The position numbers were made by a program, and so were the translations under genes. From Dethiosulfovibrio sp. (GTDB taxonomy: Bacteria > Synergistota > Synergistia > Synergistales > Dethiosulfovibrionaceae), in the NCBI GenBank assembly GCA_028709985.1, contig JAQUTB010000154.1, positions 1-5,230 of the forward strand: a DNA stretch of 5,230 nt, read 5' to 3'. The notes beneath the pieces were generated by a model. The model worked only from the letters and a program-made list of their open reading frames with translations. It searched no databases and had not been told where the DNA came from. Positions within the stretch are counted from its first letter, which is position 1; each line of letters starts with the position of its first letter. This document shows positions 1 to 5,217 of this stretch, in pieces.

Positions 1-55
1 TTCCGACGTAGCCCGTTCGAGCCCGTATTTTCGACCTGCCGTCGTGTAGTAGAAT

Positions 56-76
56 GGGGCGACAGGACGTCGCCCC
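56..76. repeat. Hairpin with AGGAC loop, first copy
   Basis: GGGGCGAC (56-63) pairs perfectly with GTCGCCCC (69-76) around the loop AGGAC (64-68; GTCCT on the minus strand). No T-run follows on either strand, so it is not an ordinary intrinsic terminator. Confidence 0.7.
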
Positions 77-83
77 AAGCCGA

Positions 84-104
84 GGGGGCACAGGACGTGC
101 CCTC
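84..104. repeat. Hairpin with AGGAC loop, second copy
   Basis: GGGCAC (86-91) pairs with GTGCCC (97-102) around the loop AGGAC (92-96). One G-T wobble (85/103) and a further G-C pair (84/104) extend the stem. The loop is identical to the first hairpin while the stem differs by compensated pairs (C-G where the first copy has G-C at its third pair from the loop). Confidence 0.65.
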
Positions 105-111
105 CGAGGCG

Positions 112-124
112 GTTCGTACGGAAC
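112..124. repeat. Small third hairpin within the inverted repeat
   Basis: GTTC (112-115) pairs with GAAC (121-124) around the loop GTACG. It is short and would be ignored alone. It is listed because it fills the remaining space between the second hairpin and the closing 17-bp arm. Confidence 0.35.
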
Positions 125-201
125 AGGCAGGTCGAAAATACGTCTGGGCGAGACAGGGCGCAGGCGGGACGGTCTCTCCGAGGGGACTCAAGTGTAAGTT
201 T

Positions 202-227
202 TTAGAGGTCCCCTTTAGATGTCCCCT
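202..227. repeat. Tandem 13-bp direct repeat over the phosphatase stop codon
   Basis: TTAGAGGTCCCCT (202-214) and TTAGATGTCCCCT (215-227) stand head to tail with one mismatch. The second copy runs into the TAG stop of the phosphatase gene (226-228). Both copies contain GTCCCCT, whose inverted partner AGGGGAC stands at 181-187. Two alternative stems can therefore form: 181-187 with 208-214, or with 221-227. Confidence 0.6.
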
Positions 228-1401
228 ATATGTAGCGGATGGATGTCTTCTTGAGGTACTTATCTCTCAGCGTGTTGGACAGGGTCTTTATTATGTTTCT
301 CCTTATCTCTATCTCGACCGGAAGGGACGGGTCCTGATGGGCCTCGTTTATCCTGGTTCCGACGACAAACTGTATGACGTCGTTGTTCAACAGCAGCTTT
401 GCCAGTTTGGCTGCAGGGTTGTCCCTGTCCAGACCCTCGTGATGCTTCAGTATCTTGTTCGCCTCCGTCAGTGTCAGTATCCCCTCCGTGACCAGGTCGA
501 TACCCTTTATGATCGACAGGGGGGGAATGCCGGAAGCCCCCGTCATGAGGTCGGTCTCTATGGATCTTCCGAGCTCTCTAGCAACTATGTCGGCGGTGGT
601 CCCGCCGCATACGACCTTGGTCCCGTCAAAATCGTCCAGCATAGAGGCGTACTCTCCGTCTTTATCCTTTGCGAACGGAGGTCCTGTGAGGAGTATCAGG
701 TTTCTGGGACGTCGGAAGTACATGACGGCGCAGGTCATGTCGTCGCCGGATTTCATAAGCGGCTCTTTCGACAGGGCCTCGGCCAAAATAAGGTCGGACA
801 GCTCTTGAGCCGATATGTAGGGCTTTCTCTTGATGGTGCTAAGAGCCAGTTCCTGACATCCTTTCTCCCCCCAGCCGAAGGGATAGCCGTGGCTCCCCAT
901 GCCGGACTGGGTTATCCCGTCGGAGAGGAGTATTATTCTGTCCTCCGGTTTGGTCAGGATCTCTGAAAAGAGTATTTTTCGTTGGCTCCACTTGGGGGAC
1001 TCGACCTCCCTGTAGACCAGGGGCAACAGCTGGTTGTCCCTTATGAATATGGTCTTTGGGTTGTCCATCTCTATGATCCTGGTCCATCCCTTTAGGACGC
1101 TGTCCACTATGGTGAAGGTCGCGTAGCTGATCTTCCTGACCTGACACACCGGTAGGGCCTCCATCATGATCTCCGCTGAGTGGAGAAAATCCATGTCGCT
1201 GGCTATGAACCTGAGGGCCATGCTGGCTGTCATCGAGGACAGTATGTTCGCCTTGACCCCGCTTCCGAGGCCGTCGGACAGGACGGAGATGATCCTGTTC
1301 TTCTCCTGAGCTGGCTGGGTCATGAAAACGTCGCCGCATATGGACTGGCCTTCTTTTGCGGTCTGGGCCACGTCTATTTCGAGAAAGAGAGGTCCCTGCA
1401 T
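226..1401 (-). CDS. SpoIIE/PP2C-type serine/threonine phosphatase paired with the hydrogenase sensor
   Basis: This 391-aa protein has an N-terminal metal-dependent PP2C phosphatase domain of the SpoIIE class (about 5-230). The metal-binding acidic residues are visible: G23-D24, S42-D43-G44 in LSDGLGSGVKA, D161-G162 in LLSDGITQSG, and G219-D220-D221 in the closing SGDDMTC. Such enzymes remove phosphate from Ser/Thr residues of partner proteins. Given the PAS-containing sensor encoded 4 nt upstream, it is the likely signalling output, with its activity set by contact with the sensor; this is inferred. Residues 232-391 form an extra region starting RPRNLILLTGPP that I cannot assign to a known domain. 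I chose ATG at 1399-1401, with AGGAAG 10 nt upstream (1412-1417), because the protein then starts just before the conserved fold. A TTG at 1423-1425 would add eight atypical residues and overlap the hydrogenase gene. Substrate unknown, and no partner kinase or antagonist gene is in the window. Confidence 0.88.
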   Translation of the reverse strand: MQGPLFLEIDVAQTAKEGQSICGDVFMTQPAQEKNRIISVLSDGLGSGVKANILSSMTASMALRFIASDMDFLHSAEIMMEALPVCQVRKISYATFTIVDSVLKGWTRIIEMDNPKTIFIRDNQLLPLVYREVESPKWSQRKILFSEILTKPEDRIILLSDGITQSGMGSHGYPFGWGEKGCQELALSTIKRKPYISAQELSDLILAEALSKEPLMKSGDDMTCAVMYFRRPRNLILLTGPPFAKDKDGEYASMLDDFDGTKVVCGGTTADIVARELGRSIETDLMTGASGIPPLSIIKGIDLVTEGILTLTEANKILKHHEGLDRDNPAAKLAKLLLNNDVIQFVVGTRINEAHQDPSLPVEIEIRRNIIKTLSNTLRDKYLKKTSIRYI

Positions 1402-1405
1402 GACG

Positions 1406-3157
1406 CTACATCTTCCTGCCCTCAAGCAGGTCCCCTTCCGATCCGTACCCCTCGGCTATCTGCCTCAGGAGGATCTCCGTTTCCGCCATGTGCTCTCCAA
1501 GTCGACAGGCTATCTCCTGGACCGTTGCTAGGTTCTTTTTTATGACCTGATCGGCCCTGTGGGCTATCTGATCCCGTCGAATCTCCCTCCTGGTGACGTC
1601 CAGGATGACCGCTCCGACGGTGAAGTGCGACTCTATGGAGAACACCGTGATCTCGAAGAGCTTTTCCCCTATCCTGAAGTGGTCGTAGTGTACGTCCTGG
1701 TCCGTCTCCAGAACTCCCGACATGAGGTGAGCGAAGGAGGGGGCTATTTTGTTGAGCCGAGCTCCTTTTAGGCCGTCTGAGACGCTGTAGAGCGTGTAGG
1801 TTTCCTCTCCCATCAGGGTGGCGAATCTCTCGTTGCACTCCACTATCTCCAGGTTTTGGTCCGCTATGACGACCCCGGACGGCATGCTTCTGAGCATGGC
1901 GTTGGCCTTTTTGTGGGCCTTCTTCCTCATATAGGATACGCACATGCTCTCCTCTGCCCGTCCGAGGACCAACGCCTTTGCGAAGGACCTACAGGTGTCG
2001 TAGCCGCATCCGCCGCAGTTGAGCTCGTCCTCTTTGGTCCTCTTGCCGACCCTGGCCAGGGCCTGGGCTATCTGTCCCTCGGTTATCCCCCCATTATCGG
2101 GGAACTCGGGGTAGTAGAACTCAGCCACCTTGACCGTCTCGCTTCTTCCTGCGGCCTTCTCCAGCGGTCCGGCGAAGTTCTTTACGTCCATCCATCTCGA
2201 GAGTCCGTCCCTGTCTTTCGACGAGGCCGGTCCGTTTATGCAGCCCCCGGCGCAGGTGAGGCATTCCATGAAAACCGGCGATGAAAAACTGCCCGGATCA
2301 GCGTTGTCCAGGGCCTTCTTGATGGAGTATATCCCCGAGACGGTCAGAAAACGGACGTGGGAGAAGTCCCCCGAAGCCTTGATGGTGTCGATCATGCCGC
2401 CCTCTACCGGGTAGTGGTTGCCCTCCTCCGCTTTTTGGGGAAAAAACTCGATCGGCCTATCCTTAAAGGAGAGGGGGTCTACCGTCTCTTCCTCCATCCA
2501 CTTTCTCAGGTCCTTAAATGTCAGGGCTCCCTCAAGGATGTCCTTGTGGGTGTCGGCCTCCTCCTTCTTGGCGATACAGGGCCCGAAGAAAACCACCGCT
2601 CCGTCCGGCTCTATGTGCTCACGCAGGATTTTACAATGGGCCAGCAGGGGCGACATAACAGGGGTCAGGCATCGGGTGAGGTGGGGCAGATATCTCCTGA
2701 CGTACTCAACCGCGCTGGGGCAGGCTGTGGACAGGTAAAGGCCTGGCCCTGCGTCACGAAGAAAGGAGGCTAAAGACGCGGATACCTCCTGGGCTCCAAG
2801 TGCTGTTTCGCCCACATTCCTGAACCCCAGGGCTTTTATTGTCTGTATCATTTGAGATGGTGAAACCCCGGCAAACTCCCCGACCCAGGATGGGGCTATG
2901 GACGCGTACACTGGTCTGCCGGACCTGAGAAGCTCTCTGACAGGGGTGAGGTCGTCCCTTATCCTCTTGGCCCCGACAGGGCAGATCTCGACGCATCTGC
3001 CGCAGATTATGCATGATTCGGCTATCTCCTGAGCGTGGCCGTTTTCCACCTTTATGGCCTTGACCGGGCACTCTCTGACGCACTTATAGCAGTCCTGACA
3101 GTCGTTCTCGACCGTGTATATGGCGAAGGAACTGGGGTCTCTGGTGATGGATATCAC
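1406..3157 (-). CDS. hydS: Sensory (group C) [FeFe]-hydrogenase-like protein with PAS domain
   Basis: This 583-aa iron-sulfur protein is probably a hydrogen or redox sensor. In order: two [4Fe-4S] ferredoxin motifs (C20, C23, C26, C30 and C49, C52, C55, C59); an H-cluster domain at about 80-330; a further [4Fe-4S] domain (C381-x2-C384-x4-C389-x16-C406); a PAS domain at about 420-520; and a C-terminal helix (about 525-570) likely to carry the signal onward. The H-cluster cubane ligands are C146 (STACPS), C194 (GPCIAKKEE), C302 and C306 (ECLTCAGGCINGP), and the lysine of the second motif is kept (K197). However, the proton-relay cysteine of catalytic enzymes is A145, and the two active-site methionines are G192 and L300. 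A hydrogenase with PAS domain, a NuoE-like protein before it and a PP2C phosphatase after it match the group C arrangement, so bulk hydrogen turnover is unlikely to be its main task. The start is GTG at 3155-3157, with GGGAGG 9 nt upstream (3167-3172). The symbol is by analogy to Thermotoga HydS. Confidence 0.9.
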   Translation of the reverse strand: MISITRDPSSFAIYTVENDCQDCYKCVRECPVKAIKVENGHAQEIAESCIICGRCVEICPVGAKRIRDDLTPVRELLRSGRPVYASIAPSWVGEFAGVSPSQMIQTIKALGFRNVGETALGAQEVSASLASFLRDAGPGLYLSTACPSAVEYVRRYLPHLTRCLTPVMSPLLAHCKILREHIEPDGAVVFFGPCIAKKEEADTHKDILEGALTFKDLRKWMEEETVDPLSFKDRPIEFFPQKAEEGNHYPVEGGMIDTIKASGDFSHVRFLTVSGIYSIKKALDNADPGSFSSPVFMECLTCAGGCINGPASSKDRDGLSRWMDVKNFAGPLEKAAGRSETVKVAEFYYPEFPDNGGITEGQIAQALARVGKRTKEDELNCGGCGYDTCRSFAKALVLGRAEESMCVSYMRKKAHKKANAMLRSMPSGVVIADQNLEIVECNERFATLMGEETYTLYSVSDGLKGARLNKIAPSFAHLMSGVLETDQDVHYDHFRIGEKLFEITVFSIESHFTVGAVILDVTRREIRRDQIAHRADQVIKKNLATVQEIACRLGEHMAETEILLRQIAEGYGSEGDLLEGRKM

Positions 3158-3411
3158 GATGAAACGCCTCCCAGAAGGGTCTTCTTCAAAATTTCCAGTA
3201 TGTTATCCGGTCCAACCCCGTTGAACAGTTTGCCGTCTATGGTTATGTTGGGCCCCCTAAGGCACTCTCCCTCGCATCTGCTTCCCTTGAGCAGAACCTT
3301 TTCCTCCAGGCCGTTCTCGCTCAGGAAATCCTTAACCACCTGGAGATTTTCCTGGTTGCCCCTTGAAAAACACGAACTACCCATGCACATGACTATGGTG
3401 TGTTGCCTCAA
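3154..3411 (-). CDS. Thioredoxin-fold [2Fe-2S] ferredoxin, NuoE-like (hydrogenase-associated)
   Basis: This small electron carrier is 85 aa from the chosen start. It shows the cysteine spacing of NuoE/HydC-type [2Fe-2S] domains: C9-x4-C14 (in CMGSSCFSRGN) and C46-x3-C50 (in SRCEGECLRGP). The order beta strand, first cysteine pair, helix, second cysteine pair, GPNITIDG strand, NGVGPDN turn and final helix fits a thioredoxin fold. Proteins of this kind commonly sit beside [FeFe] hydrogenases and probably pass electrons to or from the N-terminal clusters of the next gene product. The start is uncertain. TTG at 3409-3411 has an excellent AGGAGGA site 9 nt upstream (3421-3427) and gives a normal N-terminus. 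ATG at 3433-3435 overlaps the previous stop (ATGA) and would add eight residues, but has no good ribosome binding site. The TGA stop overlaps the GTG start of the hydrogenase gene. The protein is far shorter than full NuoE (about 160 aa), being only the cluster-binding domain. Confidence 0.87.
   Translation of the reverse strand: MRQHTIVMCMGSSCFSRGNQENLQVVKDFLSENGLEEKVLLKGSRCEGECLRGPNITIDGKLFNGVGPDNILEILKKTLLGGVSS
3167..3172 (-). promoter_or_regulatory. Ribosome binding site for the GTG start of the hydrogenase-like gene
   Basis: GGGAGG on the minus strand lies 9 nt before GTG 3155-3157. It sits within the last codons of the [2Fe-2S] protein gene, whose TGA overlaps the GTG, so the two genes are probably translationally coupled. 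Confidence 0.6.
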
Positions 3412-3420
3412 GACGATCGT

Positions 3421-3427
3421 TCCTCCT
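3421..3427 (-). promoter_or_regulatory. Ribosome binding site that favours a TTG start for the [2Fe-2S] protein
   Basis: AGGAGGA on the minus strand lies 9 nt before TTG 3409-3411 and downstream of the alternative ATG 3433-3435. Its position inside the longer reading is the main reason for preferring the shorter protein. Confidence 0.6.
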
Positions 3428-3431
3428 GTCG

Positions 3432-4358
3432 TCATCGAAGGATAAGCGAGTCCAGGCTTACTCCCTTCACTATGGACAATCCCTGGAGAAAGTCTATTTC
3501 CTCCTCCAGTTTTTCTAGGTCCTCCGACGTTATGTTCGGCGAGAAATCGTACAGTTCCACGGATGCCTCTATCAGTTCGTTCGAGATGGCGCTGTCCTTG
3601 GATAGAAGCCCCCAGGCCCATCGGGGATCCCTATCTATGGTCTCTACCGCCTCGGAGTGGGCTTTTCGGAAGGAGTCTATCAGGTCCGGCTTTTCTCGGG
3701 CTGTCTTCCCGTCCACCGCGACCAGGGCCAATCCCCCTATCAGCCCTTTCCCGTCGGTCAGAGACCTCGCCCCTCTGTTAAGCGCCCCTATCGCCACAGG
3801 ACCGGTCGCGAGGGCGGCGTCGACATGGCCTGAGAAAAGCGCCGATGCCGCCTTGTCGTTGGGCATATCGATGAGCTCGACGTCCTCCATGGAGAGGCCG
3901 TCCCTCTTCAGGGCTGAGGCCAGGAGGAGGTGGAGGACCGTTCCCCTAGGTCCACCTATTCTCTTCCCTCTCAGGTCCGACACGGAGGCTATTTTCTCGG
4001 ACCTCGTCAGTATCATGAAGGCCCTGGGAGAGCGACTGTAGACCGATAGGATCTTGACGTCCAATCCCCCCGATGCCGCCACCAGCAGGGACGTCGAGCC
4101 CATGCAGTTGGCGAACCTGATCTGTCCCGCCGCCATGGCCTGGGCTTGGCGAAACCCGGCGGACAGCTCAGAAAAGGAGAGATAGACGTCCTCGCCGAAG
4201 TGCTTTTGGAACAGTTTCAGCTCCTGCTCCACTGCGGTGGGGACGTTCATAAGGGCCTTTATCACCGATATGCCAACCTTTTCCGATGCCTCGACCGATG
4301 TAGTGAATCCTATCACAATCATGGCGATTGTCAAAAAGATATTTTCCTTGACTTTCAT
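3432..4358 (-). CDS. ABC transporter substrate-binding protein, SsuA/TauA/NMT1-like
   Basis: This is a 308-aa binding protein that presumably delivers substrate to the permease encoded just upstream. Residues 1-24 form a signal peptide: basic start MKVKEN, hydrophobic core, and a VEA cleavage site before S25. There is no lipobox cysteine, so the mature protein should be free in a periplasm. The body looks like a type 2 periplasmic-binding fold of the SsuA/TauA class: an early QAQAMAAGQIRFANCMGST segment at about 71-90, a SVSDLRGKRIGGPRGTVLH segment at 125-143 (the usual 'dLkGKkiG' region), and DKAASALFSGHVDAA at 168-182. The start is secured by a strong AAGGAGGAGAT ribosome binding site at 4363-4373, within the end of the permease gene. 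The TGA stop overlaps an ATG of the following frame. Ligand unknown: sulfonates, taurine, nitrate, thiamine precursors or similar are all possible. Its close linkage to the hydrogenase-sensor genes is unusual. Confidence 0.88.
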   Translation of the reverse strand: MKVKENIFLTIAMIVIGFTTSVEASEKVGISVIKALMNVPTAVEQELKLFQKHFGEDVYLSFSELSAGFRQAQAMAAGQIRFANCMGSTSLLVAASGGLDVKILSVYSRSPRAFMILTRSEKIASVSDLRGKRIGGPRGTVLHLLLASALKRDGLSMEDVELIDMPNDKAASALFSGHVDAALATGPVAIGALNRGARSLTDGKGLIGGLALVAVDGKTAREKPDLIDSFRKAHSEAVETIDRDPRWAWGLLSKDSAISNELIEASVELYDFSPNITSEDLEKLEEEIDFLQGLSIVKGVSLDSLILR

Positions 4359-4360
4359 AA

Positions 4361-5140
4361 CTATCTCCTCCTTATTCTTGCTATGTAGCTTGTTTTGCCC
4401 ATAGTAAGGAAATACATAGTTTTATCTAAAAACATGCCTAGCGCTCCCATAGTGATCAACGTCGCCATCATGAGGTCCGGTCTGGCGAACACCTCAGCCT
4501 TGTTGAGCAAAAACCCCAGTCCCGACGACGACGCCACCAGCTCCGCCCCCACCAGAGACCTCCAGCCGTAGCTGAGACCTAGCCTCATCCCTGTGGCTAT
4601 CCCAGGTATGGCGCAGGGAAGGATCACGTGTATGAAGACCCGTCGCAGTGACGCTCCGCAGGATCTCGCTGCGTCGATCAGAGAGTGGTTGACCGTCAGT
4701 ACTCCCTCTAGGCTGTTCAGATAGATGGGAAAGAAGGATGCCAGAAAGATGATGCCGGTCTTGGACGCCTCCCCTATGCCGAACCACAGCATCAGGAGCG
4801 GAAAGAGGGCCAGAGGAGGGACGTGGTTCAAAAAGCCCACTGTGGACGAAAAGTGGCTCTGAAAGCCCCGAGACATGCCCGAGAGGATTCCGGCTGGGAT
4901 GGCCAACATTGATGCCAGGAGGAAGCCGTTTAAGATCCGTTTCAGGCTGAACGTCACGTGTTCCAAAAGACTGCCGTCGCTCAACATGGACAGAAGGGTC
5001 TTGGCCGTCTCCTCCGGGGAGGGGATTATGAAAGGGCTCCACAGTCCTCTGCTGGATCCCCACCACCACAGCAGCAGAAGAGAAAAGGGTCCTATCAGTG
5101 AGGTTAGGGCACTGCGCTCTACCGTCGGTTTTTTTTGCAT
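4361..5140 (-). CDS. ABC transporter permease, SsuC/TauC (nitrate/sulfonate/taurine) type
   Basis: This is an inner-membrane permease of a binding-protein-dependent importer, 259 aa from the chosen start, the usual length for SsuC/TauC/NrtB-type permeases. Hydrophobic segments lie near residues 13-28, 70-89, 108-123, 128-144, 170-200 and 224-245, consistent with about six membrane helices. The cytoplasmic EAA loop that contacts the ATPase is recognisable at about 157-179 (DAARSCGASLRRVFIHVILP), followed by the family-typical GWRSLVGAELV stretch. I chose ATG at 5138-5140. A TTG directly upstream (5141-5143) would add one residue and sits 7 nt from a GAGAGAGG ribosome binding site at 5151-5158, against 10 nt for the ATG. 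It is the first gene of the operon, and its TAG stop lies 2 nt before the binding-protein ATG. The substrate cannot be read from the sequence; this family also serves thiamine precursors, bicarbonate and aromatic sulfonates. No ATPase gene is in the window. Confidence 0.9.
   Translation of the reverse strand: MQKKPTVERSALTSLIGPFSLLLLWWWGSSRGLWSPFIIPSPEETAKTLLSMLSDGSLLEHVTFSLKRILNGFLLASMLAIPAGILSGMSRGFQSHFSSTVGFLNHVPPLALFPLLMLWFGIGEASKTGIIFLASFFPIYLNSLEGVLTVNHSLIDAARSCGASLRRVFIHVILPCAIPGIATGMRLGLSYGWRSLVGAELVASSSGLGFLLNKAEVFARPDLMMATLITMGALGMFLDKTMYFLTMGKTSYIARIRRR
4363..4373 (-). promoter_or_regulatory. Strong ribosome binding site of the binding-protein gene
   Basis: AAGGAGGAGAT on the minus strand lies 4 nt before the ATG at 4358 and overlaps the last codons and stop of the permease gene. 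It is the strongest such site in the operon, which fits the excess of binding protein over permease usual in these transporters. Confidence 0.75.
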
Positions 5141-5150
5141 CAAATGCGGA

Positions 5151-5158
5151 CCTCTCTC
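5151..5158 (-). promoter_or_regulatory. Ribosome binding site of the permease gene
   Basis: GAGAGAGG on the minus strand is a moderate Shine-Dalgarno match. It lies 7 nt from the TTG at 5141-5143 and 10 nt from the ATG at 5138-5140, so it does not decide between the two adjacent starts. Confidence 0.5.
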
Positions 5159-5182
5159 TTTGTTTTTTGCATACTGGATAAC

Positions 5183-5199
5183 GGTTTAAAGCATAAACC
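5183..5199. promoter_or_regulatory. Palindromic operator candidate over the -10 box
   Basis: GGTTTAAAGCATAAACC has two perfect 6-bp inverted arms (5183-5188 and 5194-5199) around a 5-bp centre, and it covers the -10 box and probable start site. The arms and symmetry fit a dimeric repressor site of about 17 bp, which would block RNA polymerase directly. I do not recognise it as the site of a named regulator. A palindrome of this size could also occur by chance in an AT-rich promoter. Confidence 0.4.
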
Positions 5200-5217
5200 C
5201 TGTCGCAAATTTGTCAA
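5190..5217 (-). promoter_or_regulatory. Sigma70-type promoter candidate for the five-gene operon
   Basis: Read on the minus strand, a perfect TTGACA -35 box (5212-5217) is followed after 16 bp by TATGCT (5190-5195), a four-of-six match to TATAAT. Transcription would start near 5183, leaving a leader of about 40 nt before the permease gene. It is the only promoter-like pair seen, and all later junctions are too tight to hold another obvious one. No sequence upstream of 5230 is available, so an additional distal promoter cannot be excluded. Confidence 0.6.

Larger units (their letters stand above)
24..142. repeat. Long inverted repeat enclosing three hairpins (structured non-coding element)
   Basis: Bases 24-40 (CGTATTTTCGACCTGCC) are the exact reverse complement of 126-142, a 17-bp perfect arm pair. 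Outside this, pairing continues imperfectly, for example gccc 11-14 with gggc 156-159. The 85 bases between the arms can form three hairpins (56-76, 84-104 and 112-124), which gives a four-way junction. The element lies downstream of the last gene of the operon. It could be a dispersed palindromic repeat or miniature mobile element, a small structured RNA, or an mRNA 3' structure that protects the transcript. The strand of any RNA is unknown. No long open frame here looks like a protein. Confidence 0.6.
1..225. other. Non-coding region downstream of the operon
   Basis: After the phosphatase stop no further gene is recognisable up to the window edge. The region is GC-rich and full of inverted and direct repeats, listed separately. 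An octamer CTCCGAGG also occurs twice (102-109 and 176-183). No hairpin followed by a T-run is present on the minus strand; the nearest is a weak 4-bp stem (142-145/151-154) before TATTTT. I therefore call no intrinsic terminator for the operon. Confidence 0.6.

Noticed and set aside
11..30. GTTCGAGCC resembling a tRNA T-loop
   Set aside because: The flanking bases cannot form the T-stem, and no acceptor, D or anticodon arm fits on either strand.
56..104. CsrA-type regulatory sites controlling a gene
   Set aside because: The loops read GGA only on the plus strand, and no plus-strand gene follows. Kept only as a speculative resemblance in the hairpin finding.
56..104. CRISPR repeats
   Set aside because: Only two short hairpins with different stems, no constant repeat, no regular spacers and no cas genes.
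181..214. Intrinsic terminator of the operon
   Set aside because: The 7-bp stem has a loop of about 20 nt and no T-run after it on the minus strand.
97..966. Plus-strand open frame of 289 codons
   Set aside because: It lies opposite the phosphatase gene, whose minus-strand product has clear PP2C motifs. Its own translation shows no recognisable domain, and its beginning runs through the repeat element.
839..1339. Minus-strand open frame of 166 codons
   Set aside because: It is a shifted reading of the phosphatase gene with a low-complexity, highly charged product and no family features.
1406..3157. Ordinary catalytic [FeFe] hydrogenase (HydA-type)
   Set aside because: The relay cysteine and both pocket methionines are missing, a PAS domain is fused at the C-terminus, and a phosphatase gene follows, so a sensory role is more likely.
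3412..3621. N-terminal extension of the [2Fe-2S] protein to an ATG at 3621
   Set aside because: It would overlap the end of the binding-protein gene by about 190 bases, and the extra residues are arginine/glycine-rich out-of-frame sequence.
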